Positions 18,403 through 27,365 of a stretch of 64,000 nt of DNA are shown here, one piece after another. Source of the stretch: an uncultured Prevotella sp. (GTDB taxonomy: Bacteria > Bacteroidota > Bacteroidia > Bacteroidales > Bacteroidaceae); assembly GCA_905233985.1 (NCBI GenBank), contig CAJOFA010000007.1, positions 1 to 64,000 on the forward strand, written 5' to 3'. Under the pieces are notes generated by a model. It was given only the letters and a program-made list of their open reading frames with translations, searched no databases and was not told the origin of the DNA. The position numbers and the translations under genes are program-made. Each line of letters begins with the position of its first letter. Position 1 is the first letter of the stretch.

Positions 18403-20202
18403 ATGAACAAATTTTTACGTTATTCATTCGCATTGCTTCTCGCTTGTGTAGGCTTCAGCGCCCAGGCACAAGAGCAAGTTATTTGGCAGGAAGACTGGTC
18501 AGCATATGATGCTACGGTTGACCCAGCAACTGTTAATCCTGGTGTGTACTTCTTTGAAGGCACAGTTTACAATGAAGATGGTTCCATCAAGAGCGGAACA
18601 AAATTCTATGATGCAAACCTCGCCGGTGGTGAAGCTCCTGAATTACTGATTGCCAAAAACGGTGGTTCGTTTGCTGTTAACATTGTCTTCGAAGGTGATG
18701 CTCCTTCTGAAATGACACTCTCTTGGAAAGCAAACAAGGCTCTTACTGTTGAAATACTAGACGGCGGTACAGTAGGAGAAATTTCCAACAGCGGAAATGA
18801 TTACAGTTGTCCTGTTACATTTGTAGCTAACGAGAACAATAGTATGACCATTAAGTTTAAAATGGCTGGTAGTGCTAACGCTCGTTTCGACAATGCTAAG
18901 TTAGCTACTGGTCAGGGTAAGAAGCCCGCAGGACTGTCTTATGGCACATCGTCAAGAACCGTTACTATCGGTGCTGACGACAACGTGTTCCCCGAACTGC
19001 AGAACAACAACAACCTGCCCGTTACCTACAGCAGTTCTGTTACCGATGTGGCTACCATTGATGCTGATGGTGTCATCACGCTCGTTGCTCCAGGTAAGAC
19101 CGTTATCAAGGCCGAGTTTGCTGGTAATGATGAGTACGAAGCTGGTTATGCTCAGTATGAGCTGACCGTCAAGGAAGGTGCAGATCCCAACGCCAAGGGC
19201 GGTGTGAACAATCCCTATACCGTCAGCGAGGCTCTTGAGGTTATTAATGCACTCGAAAACGGAGCAACCACTTCTGATAAGTTCTATGTGAAGGGTTATG
19301 TAGTTGGTACGCCTGATATTCAGAAGAAGGATGATGGTACATTCTATGGAAATGCTAACTTCTACATTGCTGACGAAGCGAACGGAACCACCACCTTGTA
19401 TTGCTACCGTCTGAAGGGTTTGGAGAATGCTAACATTGAATCCGAGGACTACATTAAGGAAGGCGACAAACTCGTTGTAGTAGGTCAGTTCCAGAAGTAT
19501 GTAAAGGATGAGGTTGTAACTCCTGAAGTTAAGAATGGTAACATTGTTTCTATCGAGGGTGGTGGCACCCCGGATCCCGGAATTCCTACCGTTGAGTCAC
19601 AGCCTGTTCTGAAGTTCACAGCTAACGGTCAGTGGGCATCTTACACCTTTAACAAGGCTGACTTCAAGGCAGCTGTCGTTACAGGTTTCCGTATTGAGTA
19701 TGCTGACATGACAGGTGTTGACCAGAACGGTGGCACATCAGCTGCACTCTTCAACATTCTCGTAAATTCTGCAGAGACTCATCTGGGTAAGGACTGGGCA
19801 GGTAACGACGCTCAGGTTCCCAACAAGACCTCTTATAAGAATGCAGGCTTTACTCCTGAGAACACCGTATTCGAGGGCGACTTCGCCGAGTTCGTTGCAA
19901 CAGACGATCCTGACACCACATGTCCGACCATCGGTCAGTTCGCATTGCAGTCTTGCGCTTCAGGCAACTCTGTAGTCATCAAGAAGGTTGTCTTCATCTT
20001 GAGTGATGGTAGCGAGATTCTTCCTGAGTACAAAGGCGACGACTGGGGCGGCGGTGCTTACACCATCGAGGATGTCACGGGCATTAGCAACATCAATGCA
20101 ACTCCGAACACCAATGGTGCTATCTACAACCTCGCTGGTCAGCGTGTTGACGAGAACTATCGCGGCATCGTGATTAAGAACGGCAAGAAGGTGATGCAGT
20201 AA
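18403..20202 (+). CDS. secreted protein with Big-type Ig repeat and DUF6359-like (OB-fold) region
   Basis: Signal peptide [94 protein letters not shown]-terminal [26 protein letters not shown]. Confidence 0.7.
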   Translation: MNKFLRYSFALLLACVGFSAQAQEQVIWQEDWSAYDATVDPATVNPGVYFFEGTVYNEDGSIKSGTKFYDANLAGGEAPELLIAKNGGSFAVNIVFEGDAPSEMTLSWKANKALTVEILDGGTVGEISNSGNDYSCPVTFVANENNSMTIKFKMAGSANARFDNAKLATGQGKKPAGLSYGTSSRTVTIGADDNVFPELQNNNNLPVTYSSSVTDVATIDADGVITLVAPGKTVIKAEFAGNDEYEAGYAQYELTVKEGADPNAKGGVNNPYTVSEALEVINALENGATTSDKFYVKGYVVGTPDIQKKDDGTFYGNANFYIADEANGTTTLYCYRLKGLENANIESEDYIKEGDKLVVVGQFQKYVKDEVVTPEVKNGNIVSIEGGGTPDPGIPTVESQPVLKFTANGQWASYTFNKADFKAAVVTGFRIEYADMTGVDQNGGTSAALFNILVNSAETHLGKDWAGNDAQVPNKTSYKNAGFTPENTVFEGDFAEFVATDDPDTTCPTIGQFALQSCASGNSVVIKKVVFILSDGSEILPEYKGDDWGGGAYTIEDVTGISNINATPNTNGAIYNLAGQRVDENYRGIVIKNGKKVMQ

Positions 20203-20243
20203 GCAACCACTCCCCCACTCGATTCTAACGAGTGAACAATGCA

Positions 20244-20280
20244 AGAGAGCGAAGCCCCGCAAGGCTCCGCTCTCTTTCTT
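20244..20280 (+). terminator. Rho-independent terminator
   Basis: AGAGAGCGaAGCC-CCGCAA-GGCTcCGCTCTCT followed by TTCTTTT. Confidence 0.8.
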
Positions 20281-20350
20281 TTATAAAAAAGTTCCCAGTT
20301 CATTTCATAGTTCGTTTTTATTTCGTACCTTTGCAAGCAAATTGACAACA

Positions 20351-23023
20351 ATGGCAAAGAAAAGCGGAGAGATGACCCCAATGATGAAGCAGTTTTTCGA
20401 CTTCAAGGCAAAATACCCTGAGGCCGTGCTGCTGTTTCGTTGTGGCGACTTCTATGAGACCTATTGTGAAGACGCTGTCATCGCCGCACGCATCCTTGGC
20501 ATCACATTGACCAGACGTAACAATGGCGCAGGTGTGAAGGGTGACGAGATGGCCGGCTTCCCGCATCATGCGCTGGACACCTACTTGCCTAAGCTCATTC
20601 GTGCCGGTAAGCGTGTTGCCATCTGTGACCAACTGGAAGACCCCAAGCTTACAAAGAAGCTCGTCAAGCGCGGCATCACCGAACTGGTGACGCCCGGTGT
20701 GGCCATGCAGGACAACGTGCTGAACTACAAGGAGAACAACTTTCTGGCTGCCGTACACTTTGGCAAGGGTGTCTGTGGCGTTTCGTTCCTTGACATCTCT
20801 ACGGGTGAGTTCCTTTGTGGTGAGGGCACCTACGACTATGTGGAGAAGCTGCTGGGCAACTTCCAACCCAAGGAGGTGCTCTATGACCGTACCCATAGGC
20901 AGGACTTCGAACGACAGTTCGGCACGCGGTTGTGTACTTTTGAGCTTGACGACTGGGTGTTTACCGAACAGACGGCCATGCAGAAGCTCCTCAAGCATTT
21001 CAACGTGAAGTCACTCAAGGGCTTCGGCGTCGATCATCTTAGGGCTGGTGTTGTGGCGAGCGGAGCCATCCTGCAGTACCTCGAACAAACACTACACACC
21101 CAGATAGGCCATATCACGACGCTTTCGCGTATAGAGGAGGAGCGTTATGTGCGGCTCGATAAGTTCACCGTGCGCTCGCTGGAATTGTTAGGAACTATGC
21201 AAGAGGGCGGCAGTTCGCTACTTGACGTCATCGACCGTACCGTCAGCCCTATGGGAGGCCGTTTGTTGCGGCGCTGGGTGGTATTCCCGCTGAGGGACGA
21301 ACGGCCCATCAACGAACGTTTGGACATTGTTGACTATTTCTTCCGTCATCCCGATTTCCGTCAATGTATCGACGAACAGCTGCACCATATTGGCGACTTG
21401 GAGCGCATCATCTCGAAGGTGGCTGTAGGGCGTGTAACGCCGCGTGAGGTGGTACAGCTGAAGGTAGCGTTGCAAGCCATCGAACCCATGAAGCACGCTT
21501 GTATGAATGCCGAGAACGAGGCGCTGCGCAGGGTAGGGGAGCAGCTGTCATTGTGCGAGGTCTTACGCGACCGTATTGCCCGTGAGATAGAGAATGACCC
21601 GCCACAGATGCTGAACAAAGGCGGCGTTATTCGTACAGGTGTGAACAGCGAGCTTGACGAACTGAGGAATATTGCCTATTCGGGTAAGGACTATTTGCTG
21701 AAGATACAGGAACGCGAGATACAACAGACAGGTATCACGTCGCTGAAGATTGGTTACAACAACGTCTTCGGCTATTACCTTGAGGTGCGTAACACCTATA
21801 AGGAACAGGTGCCGCAGGATTGGGTGCGCAAGCAGACGCTGGCACAAGCCGAGCGTTACATCACGCAGGAACTGAAAGAATATGAAGAGAAGATATTAGG
21901 CGCAGAAGACAAGATACTAAGTCTTGAGGCACAGCTCTTTAGCGACTTAGTAGCAGCTATGCAGGAATATGTGTCGCAGATTCAGCATAACGGCAATCTG
22001 TTGGCACGACTTGACTGTCTGCTCTCCGCTGCTAAGACTGCAGAGGAAAACCATTATATCCGTCCGCAGATAGACTCTTCCATCGTCATTGACATCAAGC
22101 AGGGACGCCATCCAGTCATTGAGACACAGTTGCCTTTGGGCGAGCGCTATGTGCCTAACGACGTATATCTTGACTCCGAACGTCAGCAGATTATGATTAT
22201 CACAGGTCCCAACATGGCCGGTAAATCGGCGCTGTTGCGTCAGACGGCGTTGATTGTGCTGTTGGCCCAGATAGGTTCGTTCGTGCCGGCAGAGAGCGCA
22301 AGAATAGGTTTGGTGGATAAGATTTTTACGAGGGTAGGGGCCTCGGACAATATCTCGCTGGGTGAATCAACGTTCATGGTGGAGATGACGGAGGCCTCGA
22401 ACATTCTCAATAATGTCAGCGACCGCTCGCTGGTGCTCTTTGATGAGTTGGGACGCGGCACGTCAACCTACGACGGTATTAGCATTGCATGGGCCATTGT
22501 GGAATACCTGCACGAGAATAGTCGGGGTAGGGCACGCACGCTCTTCGCCACCCACTACCACGAGCTGAACGAGATGGAAAAAAGTTTCAAGCGCATCAAG
22601 AATTATAACGTCTCGGTGAAGGAGGTGGACAACAAAGTCATCTTTGTGCGTAAACTCGAAAAGGGTGGGAGCGAGCACTCCTTCGGTATTCATGTGGCAG
22701 AGATTGCGGGAATGCCGCGCTCTATCGTGAAACGTGCGAACGTCATTCTGAAGCAGTTGGAAGCCGATAACGCACAGGTAGGACCGACATCATCCCAATC
22801 GGGTAGGGGACCGTCAGCACAACCGGCATCCTCGGCAAAAGCACGCCCCACCGCCGAGATAGCACAAAGTCGTGAGGGCATGCAACTGAGCTTTTTCCAG
22901 TTGGATGACCCCGTGTTATGTCAGGTGCGTGACGAAATACTGGGCTTAGACGTGAACAACCTCACACCCCTCGAAGCCCTTAACAAACTCAACGACATCA
23001 AGAAAATCGTTTCAGGGAAATAA
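20351..23023 (+). CDS. mutS: DNA mismatch repair protein MutS
   Basis: [35 protein letters not shown]; Walker [29 protein letters not shown]. Confidence 0.97.
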   Translation: MAKKSGEMTPMMKQFFDFKAKYPEAVLLFRCGDFYETYCEDAVIAARILGITLTRRNNGAGVKGDEMAGFPHHALDTYLPKLIRAGKRVAICDQLEDPKLTKKLVKRGITELVTPGVAMQDNVLNYKENNFLAAVHFGKGVCGVSFLDISTGEFLCGEGTYDYVEKLLGNFQPKEVLYDRTHRQDFERQFGTRLCTFELDDWVFTEQTAMQKLLKHFNVKSLKGFGVDHLRAGVVASGAILQYLEQTLHTQIGHITTLSRIEEERYVRLDKFTVRSLELLGTMQEGGSSLLDVIDRTVSPMGGRLLRRWVVFPLRDERPINERLDIVDYFFRHPDFRQCIDEQLHHIGDLERIISKVAVGRVTPREVVQLKVALQAIEPMKHACMNAENEALRRVGEQLSLCEVLRDRIAREIENDPPQMLNKGGVIRTGVNSELDELRNIAYSGKDYLLKIQEREIQQTGITSLKIGYNNVFGYYLEVRNTYKEQVPQDWVRKQTLAQAERYITQELKEYEEKILGAEDKILSLEAQLFSDLVAAMQEYVSQIQHNGNLLARLDCLLSAAKTAEENHYIRPQIDSSIVIDIKQGRHPVIETQLPLGERYVPNDVYLDSERQQIMIITGPNMAGKSALLRQTALIVLLAQIGSFVPAESARIGLVDKIFTRVGASDNISLGESTFMVEMTEASNILNNVSDRSLVLFDELGRGTSTYDGISIAWAIVEYLHENSRGRARTLFATHYHELNEMEKSFKRIKNYNVSVKEVDNKVIFVRKLEKGGSEHSFGIHVAEIAGMPRSIVKRANVILKQLEADNAQVGPTSSQSGRGPSAQPASSAKARPTAEIAQSREGMQLSFFQLDDPVLCQVRDEILGLDVNNLTPLEALNKLNDIKKIVSGK

Positions 23024-23082
23024 GGCCTATTGGCCTTATAAGCCTTATAAGCCCTATAAGGCTCATTAGCCCCATAGGGCCT
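23022..23082. repeat. Degenerate 9-bp tandem repeat (consensus AGCCTTATA) between convergent genes
   Basis: GGCCTATT-GGCCTTATA-AGCCTTATA-AGCCCTATA-AGGCTCATT-AGCCCCATA-GGGCCTATT. Confidence 0.75.
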
Positions 23083-23911
23083 ATTTCTTCTTAGCCCTAA
23101 TCATACACCATACGCCGAGCACCACGAAGGGGATGCTGAGAATCTGCCCCATGTCGAGCGGCATGGAGGACTCGAAATCTACCTGCGTAATCTTCGTGAA
23201 CTCAATGAAGAAGCGGGCGGTAAAGATAAACGTCAGACAGAGACCGAAGAAGAAACCCGTGCCAACCTTTTGCGGCATCTTCTTGTAGAGATACCAGCCG
23301 ATGAAGAACAACAGGAAGTAGGCCAATGCCTCGTACAGCTGTCCTGGGTGGCGTGGCTGACTATCTACATGGGTGAAGATAAATGCCCAAGGCACGTCGG
23401 TTACCTTACCTATAATCTCAGAGTTCATGAGGTTTCCCAAGCGGATGAATGTTGCCGTGATGGGGGTGGCAATAGCAATGAAGTCGAGCACCAGCCAGAT
23501 GCTGAGCTTCGAGCGCTTCACATAGAGCCACAGGGCGATCATCAGTCCTAAGGTGCCGCCGTGCGAAGCCAATCCTTCGTATCCTGTAAACGTCCAGCCG
23601 CCCTCAGGCAGGAACTTGATGGGTAGCAGCATCTCCACAATGCCGTGAAAACTCGTCAGGTAATACTCTGGCTCGTAGAACAAGCAATGCCCCAATCGGG
23701 CACCAACCAGTATGCCGATAAAGCAATAGACGAACAGCGGGTCGAACAACTCGTCCTTGATTTTTTGCTCTTTATAGAGCTTACGAACAACAATATAAGC
23801 CAGTGCCAAACCAATCATCCAGCACAAGGCGTACCAACGAATTTCGAACGGACCTAAATGTAGAGCCGTGTGGTTGGGATTCCAAAGGATGTATAAAAGT
23901 TCATAATTCAT
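23081..23911 (-). CDS. lgt: prolipoprotein diacylglyceryl transferase
   Basis: 276 aa; [55 protein letters not shown]. Confidence 0.95.
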   Translation of the reverse strand: MNYELLYILWNPNHTALHLGPFEIRWYALCWMIGLALAYIVVRKLYKEQKIKDELFDPLFVYCFIGILVGARLGHCLFYEPEYYLTSFHGIVEMLLPIKFLPEGGWTFTGYEGLASHGGTLGLMIALWLYVKRSKLSIWLVLDFIAIATPITATFIRLGNLMNSEIIGKVTDVPWAFIFTHVDSQPRHPGQLYEALAYFLLFFIGWYLYKKMPQKVGTGFFFGLCLTFIFTARFFIEFTKITQVDFESSMPLDMGQILSIPFVVLGVWCMIRAKKK

Positions 23912-24310
23912 AATTCATAGTTCATAGTTAATCCGTGTTTTTGACAATACGGGTTAGGATTTTGATAAGTTCTAAATTGTCGTTAATTATAGATGTATAA
24001 GATTTTTCATCTATATAATCTGATTCATATAAGAGTTCAAGCCAATATTCTGTTTCGCTGGCTTCCTTAAGTGCTATCGACATCTTGGCTCTGAAGTCAG
24101 GCCTGCTTTGCCCACGCAAAGCCTCTTTGACATTTGCCCCAATACTTGTTCCGCTTCTTAACACTTGCTTTGATATAATAAATTCTTTGTTTTCAGAAGC
24201 CAGAGTCAAATATTTATATAGTTTGATTATTCTTAATGCAAAGTCCTTACTTTTATCTTTAATGATACTGTCTTTCATAACTATGGACTATGAATTATGA
24301 ACTATGAACT
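23898..24310 (-). mobile_element. 413-bp TIR-bounded cassette carrying one four-helix-bundle gene
   Basis: AGTTCATAATTCATAATTCATAGTTCATAGTTA (23898-23930) versus reverse complement of 24278-24310, AGTTCATAGTTCATAATTCATAGTCCATAGTTA: 31/33 identical. Confidence 0.75.
23928..24278 (-). CDS. four helix bundle protein (23S rRNA IVS / bAvd-like family)
   Basis: 116 aa; KDKSKDFALRIIKLYKYL, QVLRSGTSIGANVKEALRGQSRPDFRAKMSIALKEASETEYWLELL. Confidence 0.88.
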   Translation of the reverse strand: MKDSIIKDKSKDFALRIIKLYKYLTLASENKEFIISKQVLRSGTSIGANVKEALRGQSRPDFRAKMSIALKEASETEYWLELLYESDYIDEKSYTSIINDNLELIKILTRIVKNTD

Positions 24311-24313
24311 GAC

Positions 24314-25414
24314 TTAAACATTAAACCTGAAGTGCATGATGTCACCGTCCTGAACGACGTAGTCCTTACCCTCGATGCCCATCTTGCCGGCTTCGCGAAC
24401 GGCAGCTTCAGAGCCATAATGGATATAGTCGTCGTACTTGATGACCTCAGCACGGATAAAGCCCTTTTCAAAGTCGGTATGAATGACGCCAGCACATTGC
24501 GGAGCCTTCCATCCACGCTTATAGGTCCACGCCTTCACTTCCATCTCGCCGGCGGTGATGAACGTCTCGAGGTTCAGCAGGGCATAGGCTTTCTTGATGA
24601 GGCGGTTCACACCGCTCTCCTCCAGTCCTAACTCGTCGAGGAACATTTGCTTGTCTTCGTAGGATTCCAGCTCGGCAATGTCCTCTTCTGTCTTGGCGGC
24701 GATAATCATGGCTTCTGCACCCTCCTCCTTCGCAATAGCTTCAATCTTGGCGGAGTAGGCATTACCCGTCTTTGCGCTGGCTTCATCGACATTACAGACA
24801 TACAGCACTGGCTTTGACGTCAGCAGGAACAGGTTACGGGCACAATCCTGCTCGTCTTTGCTGTCGAAGCTGACCACGCGAGCGTTCTTGCCTTGATCGA
24901 GGGCTTCCTTGTAAGCCTTCAATACGGTCACTTCAAGCTTCGCGTCCTTGTTGCCGGCGGCAGCAGCTTTCTCGGTTTTGGCCAAGCGTCCCTCAATGGT
25001 TTCCAGGTCTTTGAGTTGCAGCTCGGTGTCAATGATTTCCTTGTCGCGCAGAGGGTCAATGGTGCCGTCCACGTGCGTGATGTTATCATCGTCGAAACAA
25101 CGCAACACATGAATGATAGCGTCTGTCTCACGAATATTTCCCAAGAACTTGTTGCCTAATCCTTCACCTTTGGAGGCACCCTTGACAAGACCAGCAATAT
25201 CAACGATTTCGCAGGTAGCGGGCACGATGCGTCCTGGGTGAACCAGCTCAGCCAGTTTGGTCAATCGCTCGTCGGGAACGGTAATGACGCCGACGTTGGG
25301 CTCAATGGTGCAGAAAGGAAAGTTGGCTGCCTGCGCCTTTGCGCTCGACAGACAGTTGAATAGTGTGGATTTGCCTACATTGGGCAGGCCCACAATACCA
25401 CATTTTAATGCCAT
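24314..25414 (-). CDS. ychF: redox-regulated ATPase YchF (Obg family)
   Basis: 366 aa; [42 protein letters not shown]. Confidence 0.97.
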   Translation of the reverse strand: MALKCGIVGLPNVGKSTLFNCLSSAKAQAANFPFCTIEPNVGVITVPDERLTKLAELVHPGRIVPATCEIVDIAGLVKGASKGEGLGNKFLGNIRETDAIIHVLRCFDDDNITHVDGTIDPLRDKEIIDTELQLKDLETIEGRLAKTEKAAAAGNKDAKLEVTVLKAYKEALDQGKNARVVSFDSKDEQDCARNLFLLTSKPVLYVCNVDEASAKTGNAYSAKIEAIAKEEGAEAMIIAAKTEEDIAELESYEDKQMFLDELGLEESGVNRLIKKAYALLNLETFITAGEMEVKAWTYKRGWKAPQCAGVIHTDFEKGFIRAEVIKYDDYIHYGSEAAVREAGKMGIEGKDYVVQDGDIMHFRFNV

Positions 25415-25444
25415 TTTCTATGTCTTTATTTTCCTATTTATTAT

Positions 25445-26590
25445 TTATTCGAAAGTGTATTCCTTGATACCGCCTTTGTTGTTCTTCTGCATGAGATTAC
25501 GCATGGCGGTACGGATGGTGTTGCGCTTTTGTATCTCGGCAGCAGTCAGCACGGAGTCGGGCTCATCGATGGGGAGGATGCGATGTTGGTGCTTCATGCC
25601 ATTATCCTGCGGACGGCTCACCCAGTAGAGGGCATAGCCGCAGTCGGAGAGCGTCGTTACGGAGTCGCGCTTGGTGAACTCCATGCGAACCATGTAGCCG
25701 CCATAGGTATTGGGCTTGAACTGGTTGCTGATGAAGTTACCCAATGACCATGCTACGAGGTTACGCCCGTTGTTACGCAGTTCCAGAGGTTGCGCTACGT
25801 GCGGATGGCCACCGATGACGTGGTCAACACCCCTGTCGAGCAACCACTGGGCAAGTTCCTTCTGGTCCTTCGACGGTAGCGTCTGGTATTCAATACCCCA
25901 ATGAGGGATGGCGATGATGACGTCGGGATTCATCTGGTGGGCTTTCTTGATGTCACGGGCTATCTCTGCGGTGTCAATATAGTTCACCACGTTGGGCTTC
26001 TCCACCCGTAAGCCATTGGTGGCATAGGTGAAGTTGAGCAGCACCACGCGCACGCCGTTCTTCTCGAAGAGGAAGGGATAGGTTTCGTCGCGCTCCTGCT
26101 GGTTGCGATAGGTGCCGAGATGCGGAATATCGATCTTGTCCATGAGGTCGAGTGTGCGCTCTAACCCGCGTCGGCGCGTGTCTAAGCAGTGGTTGTTAGC
26201 CGTCAGCAGAATGTCAAACCCGGCATCCACGCAAGCCTCTAAGTATTCATCGGGAGCCGAGAACTGTGGATAGCCCTTATAAGGACGTCCGCCCAGCGTC
26301 ACCTCGAAGTTACCGATAGCCACGTCAGCACGCTCTAACTCTGGCCTCACGCGCTCGAAGCACTCCTCATAGTCATAGGAGCCGTCGCGCTGCAGGGCAC
26401 CCTTGATTTGCGGCTCATGCTGCATCAAGTCACCGGCGATGAGCACGCTGAGGTGCTGCTCCTGCGGTTCAGCCACAATGGAGTCGTTAGGATTTCCCTC
26501 TGAACGATTGCCGCTGGTAAGGTTACACGAGTAGGCAGTAATGGCTAACATACCGAATGTCAGCGTCGTCAAAAGCAGTTTTTTCTTCAT
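25445..26590 (-). CDS. CapA family (poly-gamma-glutamate synthesis-like) lipoprotein
   Basis: MKKKLLLTTLTFGMLAITAYSCN lipobox; SVLIAGDLMQHEPQIKGAL; FDILLTANNHCLDTRRRGLERT; VDHVIGGHPHVAQPLEL. Confidence 0.85.
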   Translation of the reverse strand: MKKKLLLTTLTFGMLAITAYSCNLTSGNRSEGNPNDSIVAEPQEQHLSVLIAGDLMQHEPQIKGALQRDGSYDYEECFERVRPELERADVAIGNFEVTLGGRPYKGYPQFSAPDEYLEACVDAGFDILLTANNHCLDTRRRGLERTLDLMDKIDIPHLGTYRNQQERDETYPFLFEKNGVRVVLLNFTYATNGLRVEKPNVVNYIDTAEIARDIKKAHQMNPDVIIAIPHWGIEYQTLPSKDQKELAQWLLDRGVDHVIGGHPHVAQPLELRNNGRNLVAWSLGNFISNQFKPNTYGGYMVRMEFTKRDSVTTLSDCGYALYWVSRPQDNGMKHQHRILPIDEPDSVLTAAEIQKRNTIRTAMRNLMQKNNKGGIKEYTFE

Positions 26591-26669
26591 CATTGGGATT
26601 ATAACGTTATAATTTGTCGGCAAAATTACGCAATTATTGGCGGATTACAAAATAAAATCGTTGATTTCC

Positions 26670-26700
26670 TTTGTGTTTTACGTTGCTTTTTGTAACTTTG
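26670..26700 (+). promoter_or_regulatory. Bacteroidetes-type promoter
   Basis: TTTG (26670-26673), N19, TAACTTTG (26693-26700). Confidence 0.75.
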
Positions 26701-26742
26701 CCGTCAGATTAGTAACGTTAAACCCTTTAAAACTTTATTATT

Positions 26743-27144
26743 ATGCAATTCTTAGAGTCAATTCAAACTTGCGTTGTTAAGAAGTATGCCGACTTCAACG
26801 GCCGTGCTTCACGTTCAGAGTTCTGGTGGTTCTGGTTAGCCACTATCATTGTTAACTATGCCTGGTCTTTTATCATCAGTTGGATTACCGGAGCCTCTGT
26901 GATGATGGGTATGGACGGTCAGTTTCATTTCAATGCGCTTTCGTTGTTGGGTTACATTCCCGCTTTTGCCCTTCTTCTGCCCTCATTGGCAGTAAGCGCA
27001 CGTCGTCTGCACGATATCGGCAAGAGCGGTTGGTGGTATCTCCTTGCCTTTGTTTGCTGTATAGGCGGATTAGTTCTCATCTATTTTTGGGCGAAGGAAG
27101 GTGATAAGGGCAGCAACGAGTATGGTCCTGCACCACAAGATTAA
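26743..27144 (+). CDS. DUF805 domain membrane protein
   Basis: 133 aa; YADFNGRASRSEFWWFWLATIIV; SARRLHDIGKSGWWYLL. Confidence 0.92.
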   Translation: MQFLESIQTCVVKKYADFNGRASRSEFWWFWLATIIVNYAWSFIISWITGASVMMGMDGQFHFNALSLLGYIPAFALLLPSLAVSARRLHDIGKSGWWYLLAFVCCIGGLVLIYFWAKEGDKGSNEYGPAPQD

Positions 27145-27168
27145 TCCTAATAATAAGGTTATTTTATT

Positions 27169-27208
27169 GAACAGGCGACTCCCTAAGTGGCAGTCGCCTG
27201 TTCTTTTA
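27169..27208 (+). terminator. Rho-independent terminator
   Basis: GAACAGGCGACT (27169-27180) / AGTCGCCTGTTC (27192-27203), then TTTTAT. Confidence 0.9.
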
Positions 27209-27216
27209 TGATGCTG

Positions 27217-27348
27217 TCCGAAATTTCTCCGAATAATCCGGACAGTTTGTCCGGACGGCTCGGACAACTTGTCCGGATAATGCGAACAACTTGTCCGGAC
27301 GGCTCGGACAAGCCGTCCCAACTGCTCGGACAAATCGAAAAGATTATT
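27217..27348. repeat. Period-22 dyad repeat array, locus B (6 units)
   Basis: tccgaaatttctccgaataatc / cggacagtttgtccggacggct / cggacaacttgtccggataatg / cgaacaacttgtccggacggct / cggacaagccgtcccaactgct / cggacaaatcgaaaagattatt, each 22 nt; central dyad CGGACAA-C-TTGTCCG. Confidence 0.9.
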
Positions 27349-27365
27349 CGGTGGATTGCTTCCAA

